The notes beneath the pieces are model-generated. The model made no database searches, was not told the origin of the DNA, and worked only from the letters and a program-made list of their open reading frames with translations. This document shows, in pieces, positions 1 through 6,600 of a stretch of DNA of 14,932 bases (within the stretch, counting starts at the first letter, position 1; each line of letters starts with the position of its first letter). Origin of the DNA: Bacteroidales bacterium (GTDB taxonomy: Bacteria; Bacteroidota; Bacteroidia; Bacteroidales; Muribaculaceae); NCBI GenBank assembly GCA_004554255.1, contig SFNC01000066.1, forward strand, positions 1-14,932, read 5' to 3'. Made by a program: the position numbers and the translations under genes.

Positions 1-96
1 GTTCAGTCACATAGCCCGCTATGCTCCTTCACCTGCAAGACTAAATCTGACCGAAATCTGCGACCCCTGCGTTAACAAATATTGGGGAACGGGGTC
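1..96 (+). mobile_element. Right end of a TIR-bounded MITE/IS element (copy 1, partial)
   Basis: The first 96 bases match 10479-10574 with a single difference (T at 34, A at 10512). They hold the conserved loop motif TTCAGTCA, the small hairpin CATAGC/GCTATG (10-23), the right arm of a large stem (37-62) and the 33-bp terminal repeat (64-96) ending GGGGTC. The next three bases, TTA, fit the TTA target duplication seen at copy 3. The left end and left stem arm lie outside the window, so element length and content are unknown. It abuts the pullulanase stop codon. Confidence 0.85.
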
Positions 97-2106
97 TTAG
101 CGAATAAGAATCAGCGCACAGGTCTCCGGGACGGTGAGTGTGCCGCCTGCGCTGGTGCCCATGCCGGCGGGGTTGATATTGCCGTCGTTTGCGACAATCG
201 TCCATTTTCCTTTCGGAACTTTTACGCTGACGGGGTGCGTGTTTCCGTTGAAAATCACCTTTATTTCCTCGGCGGAGTCGCCGTTGGCGTGATTTTTCAG
301 CGAATAGCTGATGACATTGTCCTCTTTAGTCTTGTCAAAGACGAGATTGCGGGCAATCATGGCGGGGTCTGTCATGCGGAAAGCGGAATGAGCCTTGCGC
401 AGTGCGATAAGCCCGCGATAATAGTCCATCTGGTCGGCGTTTTTGTCCAGCAGAGTCCAGTCTATGGCGTTAATGCTGTCGGGCCGGTTGTAAGAGTTAT
501 GAACCAGTTTCTTGCTGCGGAACACCTCCTCGCCGGCAAACATAAAGGGTATGCCCTGCGAGGTGAAAACTATTGTCTGTGCGAGGCGTGCGGCGCGTTT
601 GCGCGCAGCTTCGGTGGAGCCGGGCATGCTCATCGCCAGCTTGTCGGTAAGGCAAAGGTCGTCGTGACATGAGACGTAATTCACTACCTGAGAGGGGCTT
701 TTGGCGTATGGCTTGGTGGAGTTGTTACCCTTGGAATAATCTACCTGCGGGTGGGCAATCGCACCAACGATACCGATTTTTACGGTCTCCTCGTTGCCGG
801 CTTTTCCAGTGGCAAAGCCCTGGTCCTCAGCGCGTGAGTAGTGTCCTTTCACCGCATCGCGTATGTCATCGCTGAACACTGCCACGCCGGGGATATGGTA
901 TGCGTTGTCCTTGAGTGCGCGCTGCTCCACGGGCAGTGGCGAGTCGCTGGCAGTCCATCCTTCACCATAGATGATGATGTTCGGGTTTATGGCATGCAGT
1001 TCCTCGGCTACGCGGTTCATTGTGGCAATGTCGTGAATGGCCATAAGGTCGAAACGGAATCCGTCTACATGATACTCTTTGGCCCAGTATTTCACGGAGT
1101 TAACTATGAAATCGCGCATCTGTTGGCGCTCGGAAGCTGTCTCGTTTCCGCAACCCGAGGCATCGCTGTACGACCCGTCGGGACGGTGGCGATAGTAGTA
1201 GCCGGGTGCGGTGAGCGAGAAGTTGGAATCGTCGTTCTGCGCAGTGTGGTTGTACACTACGTCCATAATCACACCCAGGCCGGCGTCGTGCGCCGCCTTA
1301 ATCATCTGTTTCATCTCGGAGATGCGGACAGCGGGGTCGGAGGGATTGGTGGAGTATGAGCCCTCGGGGGCGTTGTAGTTTACAGGGTCGTATCCCCAGT
1401 TGTAAGTGTTTGCGGGCAGATTGGCCTCGTCCACGCTATTGTAGTCGAAGCTCGGAAGGATGTGTATGTGTGTGACACCCAACTCTTTAAGGTGGTCTAT
1501 GCCGGTGGCCTTGCCGGACGGATTAGTAGTTTCGTTCTCGGTGAGAGCCAGGAATTTTCCTTTGTTGGCGATGCCCGATGAGGGATGCACCGAGAAGTCG
1601 CGGTGGTGCATTTCGTAAATTACGGCATCGGTATAATTTTTCAGAACAGGACCGCGGTCGTTCTCCCAGCCTTCGGGATTTGTGCGGGACATATCTATTA
1701 TCGCGGCACGATTTCCGTTGATACCCACGGCCTTAGCCCATACGCCGGGTGTCTCGGCAAGCCATTTGCCGTCGGCGAGAACGGAGAATGTATAGAATTT
1801 ATTGTACAGCTGCTGAGGAGCTGAAACGCGCCAGACGCCTTTATCAGTTTTGACCATGTTGAGGGTGTCAACCGGTTTGCCATTGCGTCCGGTGTTATAT
1901 ATGAACACGCGCGCGGCCGAAGCCTCCGGGCTCCATAGCGCAAAATGCGTGCCTTTGCTGTCAAGGACCATCTCCAGGTCGGTGCCGTCGTAGCTTGGAT
2001 AGGAGTTGTAATCAGTGTTCATTTGTGCGGAGAAAACATAAAAAGGCGAGGCTAAAGCGCATACAGCGATAGCCGCGGCAGAAAGAAAATGTCGTTTTGG
2101 AGTCAT
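97..2106 (-). CDS. pulA: Type I pullulanase (GH13), secreted
   Basis: This 669-residue protein is a debranching enzyme that hydrolyses alpha-1,6 links in pullulan, starch or glycogen-derived glucans. An N-terminal hydrophobic segment (about 5-27) looks like a signal peptide. A CBM48-like beta domain follows (about 45-130), then the GH13 barrel. The pullulanase signature YNWGYDP is at 235-241. GH13 regions are DVVYNH (282-287), GFRFDL with nucleophile Asp353, GEGW with acid/base Glu382, and NYVSCHD with Asp482. A C-terminal beta domain closes the protein at ALILIR, and length matches Bacteroidales type I pullulanases. It lies 105 bp downstream of a small secreted protein on the same strand and shows no clear promoter of its own, so co-transcription is likely. 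Its TAA stop is the complement of the TTA target site of an inserted element. The family call is secure; cell location is inferred from the signal peptide. Confidence 0.95.
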   Translation of the reverse strand: MTPKRHFLSAAAIAVCALASPFYVFSAQMNTDYNSYPSYDGTDLEMVLDSKGTHFALWSPEASAARVFIYNTGRNGKPVDTLNMVKTDKGVWRVSAPQQLYNKFYTFSVLADGKWLAETPGVWAKAVGINGNRAAIIDMSRTNPEGWENDRGPVLKNYTDAVIYEMHHRDFSVHPSSGIANKGKFLALTENETTNPSGKATGIDHLKELGVTHIHILPSFDYNSVDEANLPANTYNWGYDPVNYNAPEGSYSTNPSDPAVRISEMKQMIKAAHDAGLGVIMDVVYNHTAQNDDSNFSLTAPGYYYRHRPDGSYSDASGCGNETASERQQMRDFIVNSVKYWAKEYHVDGFRFDLMAIHDIATMNRVAEELHAINPNIIIYGEGWTASDSPLPVEQRALKDNAYHIPGVAVFSDDIRDAVKGHYSRAEDQGFATGKAGNEETVKIGIVGAIAHPQVDYSKGNNSTKPYAKSPSQVVNYVSCHDDLCLTDKLAMSMPGSTEAARKRAARLAQTIVFTSQGIPFMFAGEEVFRSKKLVHNSYNRPDSINAIDWTLLDKNADQMDYYRGLIALRKAHSAFRMTDPAMIARNLVFDKTKEDNVISYSLKNHANGDSAEEIKVIFNGNTHPVSVKVPKGKWTIVANDGNINPAGMGTSAGGTLTVPETCALILIR

Positions 2107-2211
2107 TTTACGTCAGCAATAAAAACTTGAATTTCAGAAAGACCGGTATTTTCGTAGTACGGCGCAGAGTGGGGGTCAGGCACACTGTCGTCGGGAATGT
2201 AAAGAATGGTA

Positions 2212-2526
2212 TTAGCGAACAATAACGCGCTGCGACAGGCGGTCGCACTTCACGATATAGTAACCTGCGGGGAGGTCTATTACAGTAACGCCGGGGGTCG
2301 CTGTAACGGACTTAACGACCTGTCCGGTAAGTGCATACACAATAACCTGGCGGTTTTCGTCGCCGGGGATGTGTATTTCCACATGCCCGTTGATAACTTT
2401 CACAACAGGCATAGCGGCCATTTCGCTTGCCTGGCGGGGAGCGTCGGCAGCGGCCGGAGTGGCATAAACTGCTGCTGCAGAGAACAGAAGCAGGCCGGCT
2501 ATAAATATGTTGCGAAAAATCTTCAT
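2212..2526 (-). CDS. Small secreted protein with T9SS-like C-terminal domain
   Basis: The 104-residue product has a clear signal peptide (1-22, ending VYA), a short Ala/Pro-rich linker (23-40) and then about 60 residues resembling the beta-sandwich C-terminal sorting domain of type IX secretion cargo: VIVYALTGQVV around 61-71, IDLPAGYYIVK at 83-93 and a basic hydrophobic end RVIVR. There is no room for a cargo domain, which is unusual because such domains normally end proteins of several hundred residues. It begins about 36 bases downstream of a strong Bacteroidetes promoter and precedes the pullulanase, so the two may share a transcript. Whether it is exported by a type IX system, acts as a small surface protein, or is a remnant of a larger protein cannot be decided here. 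Confidence 0.75.
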   Translation of the reverse strand: MKIFRNIFIAGLLLFSAAAVYATPAAADAPRQASEMAAMPVVKVINGHVEIHIPGDENRQVIVYALTGQVVKSVTATPGVTVIDLPAGYYIVKCDRLSQRVIVR

Positions 2527-2561
2527 TTTAGAAATAGATAGAATGGTTCTATGTCAGTACG

Positions 2562-2592
2562 CAAAGGTAATGCTTTTTTCTCTTTTTTGCAA
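2562..2592 (-). promoter_or_regulatory. Bacteroidetes-type promoter for 2526-2212 and pulA
   Basis: On the minus strand TACCTTTG (2569-2562) matches the -7 consensus TAnnTTTG. TTGC (2592-2589) lies 19 bp upstream, where the -33 TTTG-like box is expected. The start codon of the small secreted protein is 36 bases downstream of the -7 box, leaving an A/T-rich leader. Confidence 0.75.
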
Positions 2593-2613
2593 GAAAATCC
2601 GTATAATTTTTTT

Positions 2614-2644
2614 ATAAGATTTATAATTCCTTACTAAGTCTTAT
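2614..2644. terminator. AT-rich hairpin after the surA-ostA operon (possible terminator)
   Basis: ATAAGATTTA (2614-2623) and TAAGTCTTAT (2635-2644) can form a 10-bp stem with one non-Watson-Crick position and an 11-base loop, six bases past the stop of the 207-residue gene. The stem is weak, and on the minus strand it is followed by A residues rather than a U tract. A terminator role is therefore only tentative, resting on its position between the operon end and the next promoter. Confidence 0.3.
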
Positions 2645-2649
2645 ATTTT

Positions 2650-3273
2650 TCAGAGCAGGGAGAGTGCGGCGGCACGCCCAAGCAGGTCTCCGAGGATGGC
2701 GGAGGTGTCCGATGCCGGGACTGCAGTTGTTTTGCCGTCCGGCGCTGTGATGGTAACATCCGGACTCTCAACGGCTTGCATGCGGATAAGGTTACGCAGC
2801 AGCGGGGTGATGCGATGGTGCCATATTCCCGGCTCTGAGACGCTTTGCGAGTACCGGTAGTACAGCATTGACGCGCAATAGCGTATGATTACGGGGAAAT
2901 GTGTGGCGGTGTGTTCGTCATCGGGATTCAGCTTGTCCGACATAGCATCCAGCGCAAGGCATGACAGCGACAATAATGCCACAAGTTGCTGACCCATAGA
3001 CGTTTCCATGCCTTCTATGGAGATGGGCATTATGGATGTAACTGCAGTCGCGAATGCGTCCTGGAACAGCCCTGCGCGCATGAGCATATCGCAATGGCAG
3101 ACAGCCATATCGGTGAGGTCGTGGACAGCACTGCTGACATTGTCGGTGTGTTCGTTGTGGGCATGTCGCCAGATGTTGTCATAGCGGGCAAGCTCTTCGC
3201 CGCTGAGTCTTACGGCGTCCTCAATGGCTCCGGAGTCGGCAAGGCCTTCAACCTCAGTTATCAGTTTCTTCAT
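2650..3273 (-). CDS. Hypothetical helical protein, third gene of surA-ostA operon
   Basis: I do not recognise this 207-residue protein. It has no signal peptide or obvious membrane segment, is rich in Ala, Leu and His, and reads as mainly alpha-helical. Features include HAHNEH (37-42), a CHC cluster (59-61) and a conserved-looking helical stretch around 95-115. A Thr/Ser/Ala-rich tail (about 171-195) ends in hydrophobic ALSLL. Its start overlaps the end of the OstA-like gene by 20 bases, so translational coupling and co-transcription are likely. The neighbourhood suggests, but does not show, a role connected with envelope biogenesis. The open frame, coupled start and spacing support a real gene. 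Confidence 0.7.
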   Translation of the reverse strand: MKKLITEVEGLADSGAIEDAVRLSGEELARYDNIWRHAHNEHTDNVSSAVHDLTDMAVCHCDMLMRAGLFQDAFATAVTSIMPISIEGMETSMGQQLVALLSLSCLALDAMSDKLNPDDEHTATHFPVIIRYCASMLYYRYSQSVSEPGIWHHRITPLLRNLIRMQAVESPDVTITAPDGKTTAVPASDTSAILGDLLGRAAALSLL

Positions 3274-5068
3274 TTGCTGTGGTGTTCAGTGATTGAGGCA
3301 TAGATTCGGGCTGGGTGGCTTCGGAGTCGTCTGTGGGTGAGGCGGCTATCACCTCGTCTATGGCGGCCTCAGCCTTAGGCAACGCGCCTCCGGGAGTAGA
3401 GTTCATCAGCTCCTCCATTTCCTCGGGAATGACAAAAATGTCATCCGGGTCTTTTGGCCGCAGTGTTCCGTACCACTTGAATTTCGGCAGATAGAGCATG
3501 GAGCGCTTAGCCAGATATAAGGGAGTGGCTTTACCGTTGCTTGCCGGCCACATCTTCATTCGTGTCAGTTTGCCGTCCTTGAAGTCGGCAGTCATGAATG
3601 AAGACTCCACATTCACCATCTTGTTTATTGTGGAGTCGTTTTCCTCGGGGAAAAATATCGCCTCCACATTACCGTTTACGTCCAGCCGGCGCAAGGTGCC
3701 GTTGTCTATATACGCGAGCATCTCCTTGCCTGACAGCTGATTATAGTAATCCGGCTCAATTTCCTGGGCAGAGAAGGCAAAGTCGGGAAGGTGCACTAAA
3801 TCTACGGTTGAATCGTTAAGGTGCACATTTATGAGGTTGCCGAAAATCTGCCGGTTCTCGCTCCAGACTATCGGGTTGCGGTGCATGTGCAGGATGGAGT
3901 CGCGCTCCACAAACGCCAAAGAGTCGCATAGGCCCTGTAGGTCCGTGCGATAGAAACGCACACGGGGCCAGCAGTTTATGATGTGTGTGGTGTCTGGAAC
4001 CATAACTGCGATGCTGTCGGCAATGCCCGGCTGTTTTATGGTGTCTACGGTTATCACCGATGTGATGTAGCGGCCGTGCATGTACAGTGTGTCGCCGCGC
4101 GAGTATTCCATAGCCATGGCTCGCCCGGTTACGTATGCGCTGTCCACAATCTGGTCATAATATCCGTAATCTCCGCTGAGCGTGGACTGCCTCACGGAGT
4201 CGATAAGCATCATGTTTCCGAAAGCCTCGCCACGTCCCAGCTTGCGGTCGTAGAAGAGTGTATCGCCCTCCAGCGTGGTTCCGCGTTTTGTAAGGACGCG
4301 TGAGTGGCCGAAAAGCTCGGCATACTCGGTGTTTGTGTTGTAGCTGCCGTCGTAAGAGACGATGCGTCCGTCGCGGTTGAAAATCTGAGTGTAGGAATTG
4401 AAGTCCGCGATGTGGGTGTTTGTGTTATAGAACAGCGAGTCGGTGTAAATGTCCAGCGTGTCGTTGTCTCTCAACGACTTAAGGTGGACATTGGTATAGA
4501 AATTCGCCTCCTTGGTAGAAGGGATATATTCGCCCTCGGTGGAGGTAAGGCGGTTGTGCAGGTCGGTGAGCACTCCGCCGGTGTTGTAATATCCTATCTC
4601 GCGGTATAAGTCGTAGGTAAAGATATCCGTCTCCAGCTTCACGTCGCGGTTTATCAGTCTCACCGGCTGAGACATCTCGTCTGCGTAAAGGTAGGCAATT
4701 TCCTGAGGGCCGTTATAGTTGAGCTCGTCGCCATATACAAACAGGGTATCGCCCTGCTCCATGTGCACGTTGCCGAAAGCGTCCAGCGACCCTAAGTCGG
4801 GGAAATAATGGGCGCTGTCGCAGAACATCAGCATGGGGCCTTTTGAGAATTTGACGTTCCCGGTCACCACCATGTATTCGTCGTTGAGCGTGCGCGTGAG
4901 TTTGTCGGCGTGCTCAAGTATAACTTGACTGTTGCTGCCGCGTTTCGCCTTGGGAATCTGAGGCTCTATCGCCACATGCGGACGTGCGTGTCGTGTAGTC
5001 TGTGCCAGAACACCGGACAGCACAGGCAATGCCAGCAGCAATAATATCAGAAAACGTGAGCGTCGCAC
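3254..5068 (-). CDS. OstA-like / LptA-family protein
   Basis: The 604-residue protein starts with GTG and a strong signal peptide (MRRSRF, then a hydrophobic run to about residue 22, ending VLAQ). An in-frame TAA six codons upstream excludes a longer form. From about 47 to 450 it shows repeating OstA/LptA beta-strand units, recognisable in phrases such as VVTGNVKFSKG, CDSAHYFPD, LDAFGNVHMEQGDTL and GDTLFYDRKLGRGEAFG. LptA-type proteins form periplasmic jelly-roll bridges carrying LPS to the outer membrane; the Bacteroidetes OstA-like proteins are longer, as here, and their exact task is less established. The last 60 or so residues are acidic and low-complexity. It lies 18 bp behind the SurA-like gene and overlaps the next gene by 20 bp, giving a tight outer-membrane biogenesis operon. 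Confidence 0.85.
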   Translation of the reverse strand: MRRSRFLILLLLALPVLSGVLAQTTRHARPHVAIEPQIPKAKRGSNSQVILEHADKLTRTLNDEYMVVTGNVKFSKGPMLMFCDSAHYFPDLGSLDAFGNVHMEQGDTLFVYGDELNYNGPQEIAYLYADEMSQPVRLINRDVKLETDIFTYDLYREIGYYNTGGVLTDLHNRLTSTEGEYIPSTKEANFYTNVHLKSLRDNDTLDIYTDSLFYNTNTHIADFNSYTQIFNRDGRIVSYDGSYNTNTEYAELFGHSRVLTKRGTTLEGDTLFYDRKLGRGEAFGNMMLIDSVRQSTLSGDYGYYDQIVDSAYVTGRAMAMEYSRGDTLYMHGRYITSVITVDTIKQPGIADSIAVMVPDTTHIINCWPRVRFYRTDLQGLCDSLAFVERDSILHMHRNPIVWSENRQIFGNLINVHLNDSTVDLVHLPDFAFSAQEIEPDYYNQLSGKEMLAYIDNGTLRRLDVNGNVEAIFFPEENDSTINKMVNVESSFMTADFKDGKLTRMKMWPASNGKATPLYLAKRSMLYLPKFKWYGTLRPKDPDDIFVIPEEMEELMNSTPGGALPKAEAAIDEVIAASPTDDSEATQPESMPQSLNTTANEETDN

Positions 5069-5086
5069 TTTCGGGGCAGAATGAGC

Positions 5087-6469
5087 TTAGTTGTTTTCGT
5101 CGGTGCGGGAGCTTTTTCCTTCTTTAATCCAGCCCTTGTGCTCGAAATCGCATCCGCGCCAGCCGTCCTCGATGCGTACGTAGGTAGAAGCGATTTTATT
5201 CTCGAGCCAGTCGGTAAGAATCTTCTGCTTGGCAGAGTTTTCGTACATGTTCTTGATGAGCTGGTAGTCGTTGGACAGATTTGCGGGGTGGGGGTCAAAG
5301 CGCTCGGTGAGTTTGACCAGAGCCACGATGTCGCGGTCTCGCTTGGGGTCCTTCATTATTATGGGCGAAGAAATCTCGCCGGGCTTAAGCGATGCCACGG
5401 CACGCGAAATCTCCTGCGGGAGGTCCTTCATCTCAAAGTGTGTGGTTCCGGTTTCGGGGTTTACCATCACGCCGTTGCTGAAACGGGTGTCCTTATCCTG
5501 CGAGATGAGGCGTGCGGCCTCCTCAAACTTCACTTTTCCGGCAAGGATGTCGGAGCGTACCGAGTCAAGGCGTACCGAAGCATCGGTGAGGTCCTTCTCG
5601 CTGACTTTCGGGCGCAGGAGGATGTGGCGGGTATTGATGCGGTCGCCACGTTTTTCTATAAGCTGAATGATGTGGAAGCCGTATTCGGTCTCTACAATCT
5701 TGGATACTTTCTTGGGGTCGTTGAGGTTAAAAGCAACGGCGGCATATTCAGGTGCAAGCTGTCCGCGACCGATAAAACCGATCTCGCCGCCACGTGCGCC
5801 CTCAGGAGCCTCGGAATAGAGGATGGCCAGTGTTGAGAAGTCGCTTTCGCCGCGGGTCACGCGGTCGGCGTAGTCGCGCAGACGTGCCTTTACGTCATCT
5901 ATCTCCTGACGCGGGATGTTGGGGTTGATGGTGATTATCTGCACCGCAACGTTGAGGGGCACATTGGGGATAGAGTCCTTGGGCAGCTTGTCAAAGTAGC
6001 GGCGGACGTCAGAGGGCGTAACCTTAATGTCCTTTGTCAGAGCTGATTGCACCATCTGCACGCGATAGCGGTTGCGGATGCTCTCGGCATAGTAGTTGCG
6101 CAGGTCTGGCATGGATTTGCGGAAGTATTCCTCCACTTTTTCCTTGGAGCCGAGGTTGGAGATCAGGAAGTTTATCTGCGCGTCTACCTGTTGGTTGACC
6201 TGTGCGTCGGGAACTTTGATAGTGTCTATATCGGCCTGGTGGAGGTAAAGGCGTTGGATCGCAATCTGCTCGGGGACAGCGCAATACGGGTCTCCTTTTA
6301 TAGGCATGCGGTCCTGGAGCATATCCTGGTAGGTATGCTCGATGTCGGATTTGTATATGGGGTCATCTCCGATGGTCCATGCCACTTCCTCGGCGATGTT
6401 GTTTTTTGCGAAGGCTAATACTCCGGCGGCTGCGGCAACAGAAAATGCCAGTATGTGTTTGATTTTCAC
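5087..6469 (-). CDS. SurA-like periplasmic peptidyl-prolyl isomerase
   Basis: The 460-residue protein has a signal peptide (1-21), a helical SurA N-terminal chaperone-like region (about 28-165) and two parvulin (PpiC) domains. The first (about 171-272) is canonical, with GARGGEIGFIGRGQL (224-238) and TEYGFHIIQL (261-270). The second (about 276-385) starts with INTRHILL and ends around KPGEISSPI (362-370) but has lost the usual G-G-x-LG-W segment, so it may be non-catalytic. A C-terminal helix and hydrophilic tail follow. SurA proteins chaperone unfolded outer-membrane beta-barrel proteins through the periplasm. It is first in an operon with the OstA-like gene and has a well-matched promoter upstream. 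A generic PpiC annotation is possible; the domain order favours SurA-like. Confidence 0.88.
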   Translation of the reverse strand: MKIKHILAFSVAAAAGVLAFAKNNIAEEVAWTIGDDPIYKSDIEHTYQDMLQDRMPIKGDPYCAVPEQIAIQRLYLHQADIDTIKVPDAQVNQQVDAQINFLISNLGSKEKVEEYFRKSMPDLRNYYAESIRNRYRVQMVQSALTKDIKVTPSDVRRYFDKLPKDSIPNVPLNVAVQIITINPNIPRQEIDDVKARLRDYADRVTRGESDFSTLAILYSEAPEGARGGEIGFIGRGQLAPEYAAVAFNLNDPKKVSKIVETEYGFHIIQLIEKRGDRINTRHILLRPKVSEKDLTDASVRLDSVRSDILAGKVKFEEAARLISQDKDTRFSNGVMVNPETGTTHFEMKDLPQEISRAVASLKPGEISSPIIMKDPKRDRDIVALVKLTERFDPHPANLSNDYQLIKNMYENSAKQKILTDWLENKIASTYVRIEDGWRGCDFEHKGWIKEGKSSRTDENN

Positions 6470-6509
6470 GATGTGATGATTTTTTATCTGTTTGATTTGC
6501 TTTTGGGGA

Positions 6510-6540
6510 CAAAGTTACGTGAATTATGCAATATAATCAA
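6510..6540 (-). promoter_or_regulatory. Promoter of the surA-ostA operon
   Basis: On the minus strand TAACTTTG (6517-6510) fits TAnnTTTG and TTG (6540-6538) sits 20 bp upstream as a -33 box. The SurA-like start codon is 40 bases downstream of the -7 box. The promoter lies in the 131-bp gap between the stop of the PBP gene and this gene, so the operon is probably transcribed separately from the PBP gene. Confidence 0.75.
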
Positions 6541-6600
6541 GAATAGCGTGTCCCGAGGGCAAATATTTATATTTTTTTATATGGTAATAAGCGGTGATTG

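Noticed and set aside
1..99. REP/REPIN sequences mobilised by a RAYT (Y1) transposase
   Set aside because: A palindromic hairpin is present, but long inverted termini, target duplications and a DDE-type relic fit an IS5-like element better.
82..672. Open frames on the plus strand opposite pulA (82-672, 841-1359 and others)
   Set aside because: They lie antisense to a gene with all GH13 motifs; one starts inside the terminal repeat, and none resembles a protein family.
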